Origin: Dactylonectria macrodidyma
Taxonomy: Eukaryota > Ascomycota > Sordariomycetes > Hypocreales > Nectriaceae
Direction: 5' to 3'
DNA length: 64,000 bases
Assembly (NCBI GenBank): GCA_020744425.1
Contig: JAGMUV010000004.1
Span: 4,030,001 to 4,094,000, forward strand
Shown here: positions 43,979-53,354 of the stretch, piece after piece
Numbering within the stretch: position 1 is the stretch's first letter
Layout of the letters: each line of letters opens with the position of its first letter
Notes under the pieces: model-generated
Databases searched by the model: none
Seen by the model: only the letters and a program-made list of their open reading frames with translations
Told to the model about the DNA's origin: nothing
Made by a program: the position numbers and the translations under genes

Positions 43979-45589
43979 ATGGACGCAGAGACACCCGCCT
44001 CGCTCAAACACCCCGAGCCGACCGACCAGGCCGCCCAGGATGCCCGCGACCTGGCTGAGTTTGGGCACGCGCAGGACCTGACGCGCAAGTTCAGCATCTG
44101 GAGCATGCTGGCCCTGGCCTTTTCCGTCCTCGGCACCTGGTCGACCTTTGCCCAGGGCCTCTCGAGCGGCCTGACCAGCGGCGGCCCTGTCGCTATCCTC
44201 TGGGGCCTCGTCCTCGTCACGTTTTGCAACCTCTGCGTCGCTGTCTCGCTGGGCGAGCTCGTTAGTTCTATGCCTACGGCTTTGGGTCAAGCGTACTGGA
44301 TCTCGCGGCTGTGGCCTACGCCGGCTGGTCGCTTCTGCTCATACCTGTGCGCGTGGATCAACACCTTTGGCTGGTGGACTCTCTCCGCCTCCCAACTCGC
44401 TTTCATGACCGAGTTCATGCTTGGCATGAAGGTCCTCTTCGACCCGGAGTGGACGGGTGCCAGCAAGGGCTGGGTGCTGTTCCTCGTCTACATCGGCACC
44501 ACCGTCTTCATGACGGCCTTCAACGTCGTCGCCTGTCGCCGGGACCTGATCCTGCCCATGTTCAACAACTTTGTCGGCATCTGCTTCGCGGGGTTGTTCT
44601 TCATCATCAGCCTTGCCCTGCTCATCTCCGTCGGTACACGCTCCGGCCTCGACTACCAACCCGCCTCGTTCGTCTTTGGCACCTGGATCAACCAGACCAC
44701 CTGGCCCGATGGTGTCACCTGGTTCATGGGTCTCCTGCAGGCCGCCTATGGTCTGACTGCCTTTGACTCTGCCATCCACCTTGTCGAGGAGATTCCCGCC
44801 CCCCGAAAGAACATCCCGCGCGTCATCTACGCGTCCGTCGGCATGGGAGCCATCACTGGCTTCATCTTCATGGTCATCTGCCTCTTCTGCATCCAGGACC
44901 TCGACAACATCCTCAGCTCCGACCTGCCCTTCATGGACCTCCTCAAGGAGACAGTTGGTCTCCAGGGTGGAACGGTTCTGCTCTCGCTCTTCATCATGAA
45001 CGGCATCGGCCAGGGCATCAGCATCGTCACCACGGGCTCTCGTCTGACCTGGGGTTTCGCCCGTGATGGAGGCATCCCCTGGAGCAACTACTTTACCAAG
45101 GTCGACGAGACGTGGAAGGTCCCCGTGCGTGCCTTGTGGCTCCAGGGCGGCATCATTGCTCTGGTTGGCGTTCTCTACACCTTTGCGTCCACCGTGCTCG
45201 AGGCCATTCTCAGCGTCAGCACCATTGCTCTTACTATGTCCTACGGTATGCCCATCCTGGTGCTCCTCCTCACCGGCCGCGACAAGCTGCCCCCGGGCCA
45301 GTTCCACCTCGGCCGCTTCGGCCCCATGGCCAACTGGGTGTCGGTCATCTACTGCGCCATCACCACCGTCTTCTTCTTCTTCCCGTACTCGCCCAAGCCC
45401 ACGGGCACCGACATGAACTACGCTATCGCCGTCTTCGGCGTCATGATGGTCGTGACCCTCGGCTTCTGGTTCGTCAAGGGCCGCGTCACGTACCTGCAGT
45501 CCGAGGAGTCCGAAGGGCGTGTCATCTACGCAGAAAACAACGAAGTGCCCGTTCCCGCAGAGAAGGAGACGGAGAGCAAGGGTCTGTAG
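43979..45589 (+). CDS. APC-family amine/amino-acid permease (choline/GABA-type)
   Basis: Plasma-membrane transporter of 536 residues in one exon with about 12 transmembrane helices. The start is the ATG in the strong context CCACCATGG; the longer upstream frame begins without ATG. After a polar N-terminus, LTRKFSIWSMLALAFSVLGTW and GGPVAILWGLVLVTFCNL match the first helices of the yeast HNM1/UGA4-type subfamily (choline, GABA, polyamine and related amines). EIPAPRKNIPRVI and SRLTWGFARDGGIPWS are further family signatures. The C-terminal tail is acidic. It stands between the amine oxidase and the aldehyde dehydrogenase, which suggests the cargo is an amine whose aldehyde the cluster oxidises. 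The exact substrate is not predictable. Confidence 0.92.
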   Translation: MDAETPASLKHPEPTDQAAQDARDLAEFGHAQDLTRKFSIWSMLALAFSVLGTWSTFAQGLSSGLTSGGPVAILWGLVLVTFCNLCVAVSLGELVSSMPTALGQAYWISRLWPTPAGRFCSYLCAWINTFGWWTLSASQLAFMTEFMLGMKVLFDPEWTGASKGWVLFLVYIGTTVFMTAFNVVACRRDLILPMFNNFVGICFAGLFFIISLALLISVGTRSGLDYQPASFVFGTWINQTTWPDGVTWFMGLLQAAYGLTAFDSAIHLVEEIPAPRKNIPRVIYASVGMGAITGFIFMVICLFCIQDLDNILSSDLPFMDLLKETVGLQGGTVLLSLFIMNGIGQGISIVTTGSRLTWGFARDGGIPWSNYFTKVDETWKVPVRALWLQGGIIALVGVLYTFASTVLEAILSVSTIALTMSYGMPILVLLLTGRDKLPPGQFHLGRFGPMANWVSVIYCAITTVFFFFPYSPKPTGTDMNYAIAVFGVMMVVTLGFWFVKGRVTYLQSEESEGRVIYAENNEVPVPAEKETESKGL

Positions 45590-46537
45590 CGGCCTTGGAG
45601 AATGGCCAGCCCATCGCTTGAGGCTTTTCTTGTATACTAGTAAACTTCCCTTTCGGGGCATCACTTGGAAATAATCAAATTCCGACATTTCTTTTACCTA
45701 AACTTGAGGTTCAACAAAATGGCTCTGTTTAGTGCATGTAGGGCGTGTAAGGCGTGTAAGGCATGCCAGAGTGGCAAGCCGATCCACCAGGCGGCAACTA
45801 AAATGCCCGAAGAGACGCTGATCCATGTACATCGTGAAAGGTGAAGCCAGCAAAACCTCCTTTGGGCATATATTTTGCATACTACAGCGGTGTCATCTTG
45901 TGCATTATTAGCGCGACGGGTCAGATCCCAGCGGAGATGAATGCGGAGGAACCACGATGCCAGGATGTGACCGCATCCAACGCCCTGAACTGTCCTAGTG
46001 TGATCCAACGTTGAACGAAAACCATGGCTGTGTGAATACCAAACTCCGAGACCGGTGCAAGTCGGAAACGTTTCAACGCACCCCGGTTTTGACGACAGCT
46101 CGCATCCCCGATTCGCATCTAAGATGAAATGCACATGAACTGCCAGATCCAGACAAAGCCATGCACGATGGCAGATACCCGCGTGGCTTATCTCGACCCG
46201 GACCGGCCTTTGTTTGCTAATGTTACCCAACCTCTTTCACCCCGGTCCGCTGTCTCATGCCGAGCTTGCTTAGACTACGTGGTACGAATTAGGTCAGAAA
46301 GTGGTGCTGGCTTATCTTTGCGGGCTGCCATAGCGTCTGAGAGGCTGAAACCTAATGCGGTCTTCCCCGCAGTTGCTGCATAGTGCCCGTTTTCGGTTGG
46401 TGTCGTCACCGCCGTGTCAATTGCGCCCCAGACATATGAGAGACTGGACCTTTTTTAACACCTGCTTCCCCGGTTCTAATCCAGAGATACCCCATTCTTA
46501 CGTGGTTGTGTCTTTGAAAACGTGAGATCGTACGAAA
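45590..46537. other. Intergenic, promoter of aldehyde dehydrogenase
   Basis: About 950 bp holding the permease 3' end and the dehydrogenase promoter. A GGCGTGTAAGGCGTGTAAGG-type short tandem repeat lies at about 45738-45760. No gene is seen. Confidence 0.45.
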
Positions 46538-48166
46538 ATGAGCTTAGACATCCAACTGACGGCCCCCAACGGGCGCAAGTACGCCCAGCCTACGGGTCTG
46601 TTCATCAACAACCAGTGGGTTAAGTCGTCGGACGGCGGCAAGGTGACCAGCATCAACCCCACGTATGTCCTCTTCCAACCTTGCCTTGCTTCCTCTTTGG
46701 AGCTTCGTACTGAAGTGAACCTAGAAACGAGCAGGAAATCGTCTCAGTATACGCCGCCACCTCACAAGACGTCGACACAGCCGTCCGCGCAGCCCGCAAT
46801 GCCCTGCGCAACCCGGCCTGGCGCGACCTACCGGCGACGGACCGCGGCAAGCTACTGAGCAAGCTGGCGGACCTGGTCGACGAAGAGCGCGAGACGCTGG
46901 CCACGATTGAGACCTGGGACAACGGCAAGCCGTACCAGGTCGCCCTGAACGAGGACCTCGTCGAGGTCGCCGAGACGCTGCGCTACTATGCCGGCTTCGC
47001 GGATAAGGTGTTTGGACAGGTCATTGAGACGTCGGGGGATAAGTTTGCGTATACTATCCGGGAACCCGTGGGTGTGTGCGGCCAGATCATCCCGTATGTT
47101 GAGCTCTAACCCAATCTATATTCTTGAACGTGAGATACTGATAACATGCAACAGCTGGAACTATCCTCTCGCCATGGCCGCCTGGAAACTAGGTCCTGCT
47201 CTCGCCTGCGGCAACGTCGTCATCCTCAAGCCCGCAGAACAAACACCCCTCTCTATCCTATACTTCGCCAACCTCATCGCCAAGGCCGGGTTCCCTGCCG
47301 GTGTGGTAAACGTCCTCAACGGACTCGGCTCCGTCGCCGGCGCCGCCATTGCCTCCCACCTCGACGTCGACAAGGTCGCCTTTACCGGCTCCACGGCCAC
47401 AGCCAAGCACATCATGAAGATGGCGAGCAACAATCTCAAGAACATCACCCTCGAGACAGGTGGCAAGAGCCCTCTGATCGTCTTTGACGACGCAGACCTC
47501 GACCTCGCCGTCTTCTGGGCCCACGCCGGCATCATGTCGAACCAAGGGCAGATCTGCACCGCCACCTCGCGCATCCTCGTGCAGGACACCATCTACGACA
47601 AGTTCATTGCCGCCTTCCGCAAGCAGGTCAAGGAGATCTCCAAGCTGGGCGACCCCTTCGACGAGGCGACCTTCCAGGGCCCGCAGGTGACCAAGTCGCA
47701 GTACGACCGCATCATGTCCTTTGTTGACATTGGCAAGAGCGAGGGCGCTAAGCTTGAGGTCGGCGGGCAGCCTTTCAAGAAGGGCGCCGACGGCAAGGGC
47801 TTCTTCATCGAGCCCACCGTCTTCACCGGCGTCACCCCTAAGATGCGGGTGTTCCAGGAGGAGGTCTTTGGCCCGTTTGTCGTCATTACCAAGTTCAGCT
47901 CGCAGGAGGAGGCCATCGCCCTGGCTAACGACACCACGTACGGACTGGGCAGCGCCATCTTCACCACAAACCTGACGCGCGCCCACCGCGTGGCCAAGCG
48001 AATCGAGGCGGGCATGGTTTGGATCAACTCGAGCAACGACAGCGATTGGCGCATTCCTTTCGGTGGTGTCAAGCAGAGCGGTATTGGACGGGAACTTGGC
48101 GAGGCTGGCCTGGCTGCCTACTCGAATATCAAGGCGGTGCACGTCAACATTGCCTCCAAGTTGTAG
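46538..48166 (+). CDS. Aldehyde dehydrogenase with peroxisomal SKL terminus
   Basis: NAD(P)-dependent aldehyde dehydrogenase of 501 residues. Exons are 46538-46662, 46725-47093 and 47155-48166; introns 62 and 61 bp. The first acceptor is CTAG at 46721-46724, giving SINPTNEQEIVSVYAAT; a nearby CAG acceptor would break the frame. Cofactor motif FTGSTATAK, general base Glu265 (LETGGKSP) and nucleophile Cys299 (GQICTATSR) are intact, as are PWNYP-type and EEVFGPF motifs. The last three residues are SKL, a canonical PTS1, so import into peroxisomes is expected. There, H2O2 from an amine oxidase could be removed by catalase. The gene follows the amine oxidase and permease; it most likely turns the aminoaldehyde or aldehyde product into an acid. 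Confidence 0.94.
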
Positions 48167-49204
48167 AAAAGGAAAAGGGAAGCGAAAGGGGATCCAAATT
48201 GATGTATGATACTTAGCAGAGAACGAGACGAGATCAACGATCAAGATGAACCAAGTCATTAAATATTATGCAAACTGAGGCCATTCTGACCGCATAGCAT
48301 TAGTATGCTCCACCGTCCAGTCACCTTTGTATGCTCCAAAAGCCTTCAAGTTGGGCAATGACGGGATAACCGAAAGACTCAAAAGCAAAAATACGACGTT
48401 AATCCACCGTTGACTAGTGAGAACAGAAAATCAACCCCATTAACACGGAGTTTCAGTCTAGCTTGAGGCTACACGCAAATGAAGCCAACCCGACGCTGTA
48501 TAGAAGGCATGTATAGGCCTCTTTTCTTTGTTGTGTCCTCACGGAGTATAGAGTGTCACGACAAACTTGGGGACGGTACACCGGAACAGAATAGTTGCGT
48601 AAGGCAAGTGATGGTGAATAGCTATTGGTACTTGCTTTCCCTAACTGACTGATGCCAACATTTAGCATTTCGGTCAAGATATACCAATGACGTGGCCGTT
48701 GAGGGTGTCCGGGAAATTAGTGCCAACCTATCTGGGTCTGGTATTCCAGTAAAGAGAGTACTAGCCAATAGAAACCCACCGTTCATTGAAACATAGTCCC
48801 TAATTGACCAGCTAAATGAGATTGAAACGGATAACCTATAGACGGCTGACAGACGCTGTGCAAGCATCATAAGTTAGTGATGGAGCTGCCGGCACTTGTA
48901 GCACTAGGTTGATATGGATAGAGACTGTACAGTTTTAGGCCAAAGTCTCTGTACTCTACGGAGTACCACGACTCTAAATCTCAACAGCTCTATTAAAGCA
49001 TTAGATACAAGTGAGGCCTACAATTTCAGTATCTTCTGGATAGGTTTAGTTAAGGAATACTACATAATTTACCAGATCTTAAATATATCGAATACTATTT
49101 CTTCAGATTGTATTTTGCTGCTCTTAATAAGGAGTGTATGGAGACTTTTGGCCCAAGACTATTGAATTATACCCACATTACCTTTCCAAAATCTAGTGGT
49201 TATC
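48167..49204. other. Intergenic, AT-rich toward the right
   Basis: No gene recognised. The part at about 48960-49190 is markedly AT-rich and may be a 3' flank or an old relic. No repeats or RNA genes are seen. Confidence 0.45.
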
Positions 49205-50695
49205 TTAAAGCTTGAACCCGCCTGTTCGATACTTAAAAAGGCCATAAGGATCAACCTTGGCTGCCACCTTCTTTGCCAACCGGCGAAGTTCCGGACGCAA
49301 CCGTCCAAAATAGTCTTGAGAATAGTAGCCACCGTTCATAAACAGCGGGAGGAAGGCGTCTCTCTTCAAAACCCCATTGTGCTGCCACTCAAGGACTCGA
49401 TCCCGAATACCGCTGAATGTCCTCTTCATGATCCTATCAATCTTCTTGGTGTCTGTTTGCAGGAGGTAGCTGTAATTAATCTCCAGGAGGAGGCGGTCAA
49501 CCTTGTCATCCATATCCAACAGGTCAAGACCTTTTTCTCGCGTGATTTTAGCCATGCGTTTGGGAAAGGGCTGGAAGCCGATGACAGTTACAGCGCTGTC
49601 CACATCCATGGCGCTCTCTGAGATGTTTCGCCAATACTGGTGGATACCGCCCAGCACCTCGGCGGCGTTCGCAGCCGACGGCAGCGGAACCGTCTCGGTC
49701 GCGATGGTGTTGACGATTCCCTTCAGCACGAAGGCATTGTTCCCCGTGATCAGGTCGTTGTAGGACTGCGTCTTGACGGTATTGGAAATTGGTCCGACAT
49801 TGGTGAACTCATCAAATGTGCCTGCGGGGGGTGTCGGTCCGTCGTAGAAGATGAACATGATCCAGGCGTCCATGCCAGTACTAGCACGGCTTGCCGTGAG
49901 GATGATGGCCGCCTTGTCGTCCGAGTTGTACTCTGTAAAGTCACGGAGTGCGTTGAGCAGCTTGGCATCTGTCTCCTCGGTTCGGGCAAAGATGAGGTTG
50001 CCGCCGTAGACCTGGCCCTGCTTGTAGCCTTGCAGAAGAAAAGATGTGACGATGCCAAAGCTGTTGCCGCCGCCCTTGAGAACCCTGAAGAGGTCTGCGT
50101 TCTCGGTCTCAGAGGCCGTGACAATTTTGCCGTTTGCCAGCACTACCTCCATCTCCAAGATTGACGACATGGCCAATCCGTACTCCAGAGAAAGAAAGGA
50201 GAGGCCACCGCCCAGGAGATAGCCGCCGACACCGACGTTGCCCACTCGGCCCCCTACAGCAGTCCAACCCGTGCCGTCGAGCGCGGCAGCCACGTCATCC
50301 CAGCGATTGCCAGGGCCGACTCTAATACGGCCGGTCTCGGGATCGAGCACGATCTTGTCGAGCTTCTTAGTGGAAATTAGAGGTCCGCCAGCAATGCTGG
50401 CGAAGTAGTCGTTGGGGTTATGACCTCCTGACTTGATGGCGAAGTGGTCGTAATTATGGTTCAGGATGTTGAGAATGTTGGCGACCTCGCGGGCTGTAGA
50501 TGGGAAGATGATGCAGGATGGTTTCAGGGCGCTGCAGGAAGAGGACCAATACTCAGCCTGTTCGGTCGTATAGGGCTCCTGGAACCTCTCGAAGCTTTCA
50601 ATGTCGCTAAAACGCTTGACGGATGCGCAGGTATCAGCCGTAACGAGGCTGGCCAAGACGGCGGCGGAGACGGCGGCTAATGAGAACCAGCCCAT
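49205..50695 (-). CDS. Secreted FAD-linked oxidase (BBE-like)
   Basis: Single-exon flavoprotein of 496 residues with a signal peptide (about residues 1-20), hence extracellular or in the secretory path. The FAD_binding_4 domain shows IIFPSTAREVANILNIL, KSGGHNPN with His92 as the likely covalent FAD attachment, GVGGYLLGGGLSFLS and GGGNSFGIVTSF. The second covalent site of bicovalent BBE enzymes (a Cys in a G-x-C-x-x-VG loop) reads GRVGNVGVGG here and lacks the Cys, so FAD is probably bound by one bond only. A BBE-type C-terminal segment (YYSQDYFGRLRPELRRLAKKVDP-like) ends the protein. Family members oxidise sugars, alcohols or secondary metabolites; the substrate is open. Adjacent DNA to the right is decayed. 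Confidence 0.9.
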   Translation of the reverse strand: MGWFSLAAVSAAVLASLVTADTCASVKRFSDIESFERFQEPYTTEQAEYWSSSCSALKPSCIIFPSTAREVANILNILNHNYDHFAIKSGGHNPNDYFASIAGGPLISTKKLDKIVLDPETGRIRVGPGNRWDDVAAALDGTGWTAVGGRVGNVGVGGYLLGGGLSFLSLEYGLAMSSILEMEVVLANGKIVTASETENADLFRVLKGGGNSFGIVTSFLLQGYKQGQVYGGNLIFARTEETDAKLLNALRDFTEYNSDDKAAIILTASRASTGMDAWIMFIFYDGPTPPAGTFDEFTNVGPISNTVKTQSYNDLITGNNAFVLKGIVNTIATETVPLPSAANAAEVLGGIHQYWRNISESAMDVDSAVTVIGFQPFPKRMAKITREKGLDLLDMDDKVDRLLLEINYSYLLQTDTKKIDRIMKRTFSGIRDRVLEWQHNGVLKRDAFLPLFMNGGYYSQDYFGRLRPELRRLAKKVAAKVDPYGLFKYRTGGFKL

Positions 50696-52110
50696 TGTGT
50701 CGGAAGATGTGGAATATGGAAGAACAATGTCTGAAACTTTTATCGTTGGATATGTGCTCTTTGAGACTATTGGTCTCTTGCGCTGGTTGAGCTACGCTTA
50801 CTCATACTCATACGTTGGGCACCAAGACTCAAGAGCCAACACCGGCGAGGAATCAGGACCATCTTGTATTCTCCTGCAGCCAATTTTGTCCCTAAAAATC
50901 GCTCATCTTGTCTTCAATATTTCCACATAGAAAACCCGACAGCTTGGTAGCCCGCATGTACGAACCAGCCTAGCAGACGGCACAGTGCCCCGTCGGCGGC
51001 CGGTTGGCTCCCGGAACCCCGGATGGACGCGAGGTGACGAAGCACCGCAGGGTGACCCACGAACGGGCATATGCGTTCGTAGACTAGGCGATGCAGCTTT
51101 CAGGACACCAATTATCTCGGGACATGTATTCACAGGGCCGCATAACAGGCTGCATCACGCGCCCATTAGTTACGGACTAAAGCAGGCAGGCAGACAGAAA
51201 GAGACAGGTTCGACTAACTCCACGCGAGGCACGAACACATTCGCATGCGGCCACCGCCCCTGTCATCCGCGGCACCGCATCCGAGCCGGCGTCGGGCTGC
51301 AACCACGGCTCAGACGATGAGGATGGCGTCGGTGAGCGTCAAATCCTTGCCGCAATCTCCTCCAGACTTTGCCATCGCGCCTAGCCAGCTGCTCGCAGAG
51401 GCCGAGGCCCTTGTTGGCCCGACCTAAGCCCTGAAGAATTCGCCCTCAATGGAGCGGACAGCCGGATACTAGCTAGGCCCTGGAGGGCATCATCCGACAA
51501 CCTGCAGCTGCCGCTACTGCACGACGACCAGGGCGACCTGCCAACTATGCATCTACCGCATCGGCCCCATCACCAAACTCGCCCGAGCTCCGTAATACAT
51601 CCCGCAAGGGAGAGCAGCTGCAGCTCAGCGCAATGGCCAATGCCTAACCATGAGTCCGCTGGTAGAACATCGGCTGCACCCATGATGTGATCACATGACC
51701 ACCTGATCCTAGGTATGTTCTGTACATGATCCAATCTAACAGGTCTAGCCTATCAAGTCATTAGCAAGCCCTCCTCAATTCAGTTCCAATAGGCTACCTA
51801 GTCCTATGTAACTACCCTATGCCTAAGTATGTAAACACAGTCCAATTCAATCACTGCATCATCCTAAGCCATTGCCAAAAGCACAAAACCGCAAAAATCA
51901 ATTAAGGAAATAAACCTCAGACTGTCAACAGAACAAAATTCCTGAATCTTGAGAGCCTCTTCGTTGACCAATACATGTGGTCTAATCCATTACAGACCGC
52001 ACGTGCTTACCTTATGTAGACTTCGCCATAGGTTACGCTGCCTGCGCATCCATTATCAATGCCGGATTCCATATGCAGATAGTCCATCTGTCTGAAGGCT
52101 CGACGTAAAT
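50696..52110. other. Decayed intergenic stretch
   Basis: No intact gene. The part at 51240-51640 has GC-rich, coding-like composition but is broken by stops in all frames, as expected of an eroded gene. A TGTGATCACA palindrome occurs at about 51686-51695. The stretch leads directly into the transporter pseudogene. Confidence 0.4.
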
Positions 52111-52555
52111 TATGGAGCTACTGCCTTCATCTTCATCTTCCAGCTGTTCATTGGTGTTGGTTGGCTCCGGGTGCCTTGGTTCTACCCTTCCGAGATCAAC
52201 ACCACTCGTGCCCGTACCCGGATGCAAGCCATTGGGTCCGGATGGTACTGGATGGCTGTGTTTGCCGTGGTCAAGATTACTCCGATCGCTTTTGGTGCGT
52301 GTTGCTTTGCTTGCGCTCACTTGTGCCCCGCTAAAGAGAGGGCCAGAAAACATTGGGTGGCACACCTTTATCATCTTCGCAGTCCTCAAGGCGATCTTTA
52401 TCCCCATGGTGTACTGCTTCTAATCCGAGACGAAAGGAATCGAACTCGAAGATGTTCCGCTTCTTTTCGCCAAGGGCAGCTTTGCTGGCGGCGTCTGGGC
52501 TTCCAATGGCGGCCGAACTGTCCAGCGCACCAGCATGCCCAAGAAAGACAGCTAG
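52111..52555 (+). pseudogene. C-terminal fragment of an MFS sugar transporter
   Basis: Only the last ~130 codons of a hexose/quinate-type transporter remain. From 52111 the frame reads YGATAFIFIFQLFIG, then VPWFYPSEINTTRAR and AVFAVVKITPIAF. A still-recognisable 52-bp intron (52295-52346) joins this to ENIGWHTFIIFAVLKAIFIP. At 52421-52423 a TAA stop interrupts the segment where the family has a Tyr-Pro before ETKG; the frame continues through SETKGIELEDVPLLFAKGSF to a TAG at 52553-52555. The N-terminal two thirds, with the first helices, are absent; upstream DNA has only frame-broken traces. It differs from the intact transporter at 56375-58026 and is not a simple copy of it. The preserved splice sites suggest fairly recent loss. 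Confidence 0.8.
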
Positions 52556-53354
52556 TCAGGGACAAGCAGGAAGCATATGAGATGAATGGGGTGAAGAATG
52601 CCACCTAGAAGATATGAGTCAATGAACGCAACAAAGACTAGGCCATATTGCATTTGCCTGGGACAGTGTTTGAACACCACGTAGTAATTGCTCCGTTGAC
52701 ACTGAGCCTGTTTGGCATCTGTGTGTTTGGGAAAGTTGAATTGGTGTTCATTCTACTTAAAATCGGAACTTATATGCAAAACCGGTCCATTCATATTATT
52801 TGAGTTTGAATAACCGGAACTATTTATGTGCGAAATGATACCCCTGTTGGGCAATTCGGTCGCGACTGTTCGGGGTATGATGAGCCGAATCTAGAGGTTG
52901 AACTCGGGCATCCTAGATCCGTCCCTGTGTATGGGCTCCTGGGGGTACGGGGATGCGGGAAAAGCTTCTGCCGCCTGAAAGAACGCAGGCGGAGATACGA
53001 AATGAATGCGAGGTGTGCCGAGTTATACGAGAATAAACGAGTCCACAGTCCAGCCTCACATTTTCTCCACACCTATACTAAGTTGGTATGAGGACATATT
53101 GACAGCACATTATACCCTCTTGAGCCACTAGAGAGAATCTTTTCGGTTAACCCAATCCAGTTTGTCTGTGTCGTAAGTCAACACATTTCGCTATATGTTG
53201 AATCCGTCGGCAACGGCGGTCAAGCAGACGAGGGCGAAGTTCGGAACAAGATGAAGCGACAATCCTGTGTCGAAGGAAGATAAGAAATCGCATCCACGTT
53301 CATGAACAATCTTTATCTCACTCAGAACAACCCGAAAAGCTCAAGCTTCTAAAC
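52556..53354. other. Intergenic, promoter of GH79 gene
   Basis: No gene recognised. CGG-containing strings (for example around 52850-52970 and 53205-53220) occur but no regular operator could be defined. Confidence 0.45.

Noticed and set aside
44339..45688. 449-codon minus-strand frame, highly charged
   Set aside because: Antisense shadow of the permease; the plus strand has clear transmembrane helices and family motifs.
46721..46735. CAG acceptor (after GAGCAG) for the first aldehyde dehydrogenase intron
   Set aside because: It puts the second exon out of frame; the CTAG acceptor 11 nt earlier restores the conserved sequence.
47258..48259. 333-codon minus-strand frame
   Set aside because: Antisense shadow of the aldehyde dehydrogenase, whose catalytic residues are all on the plus strand.
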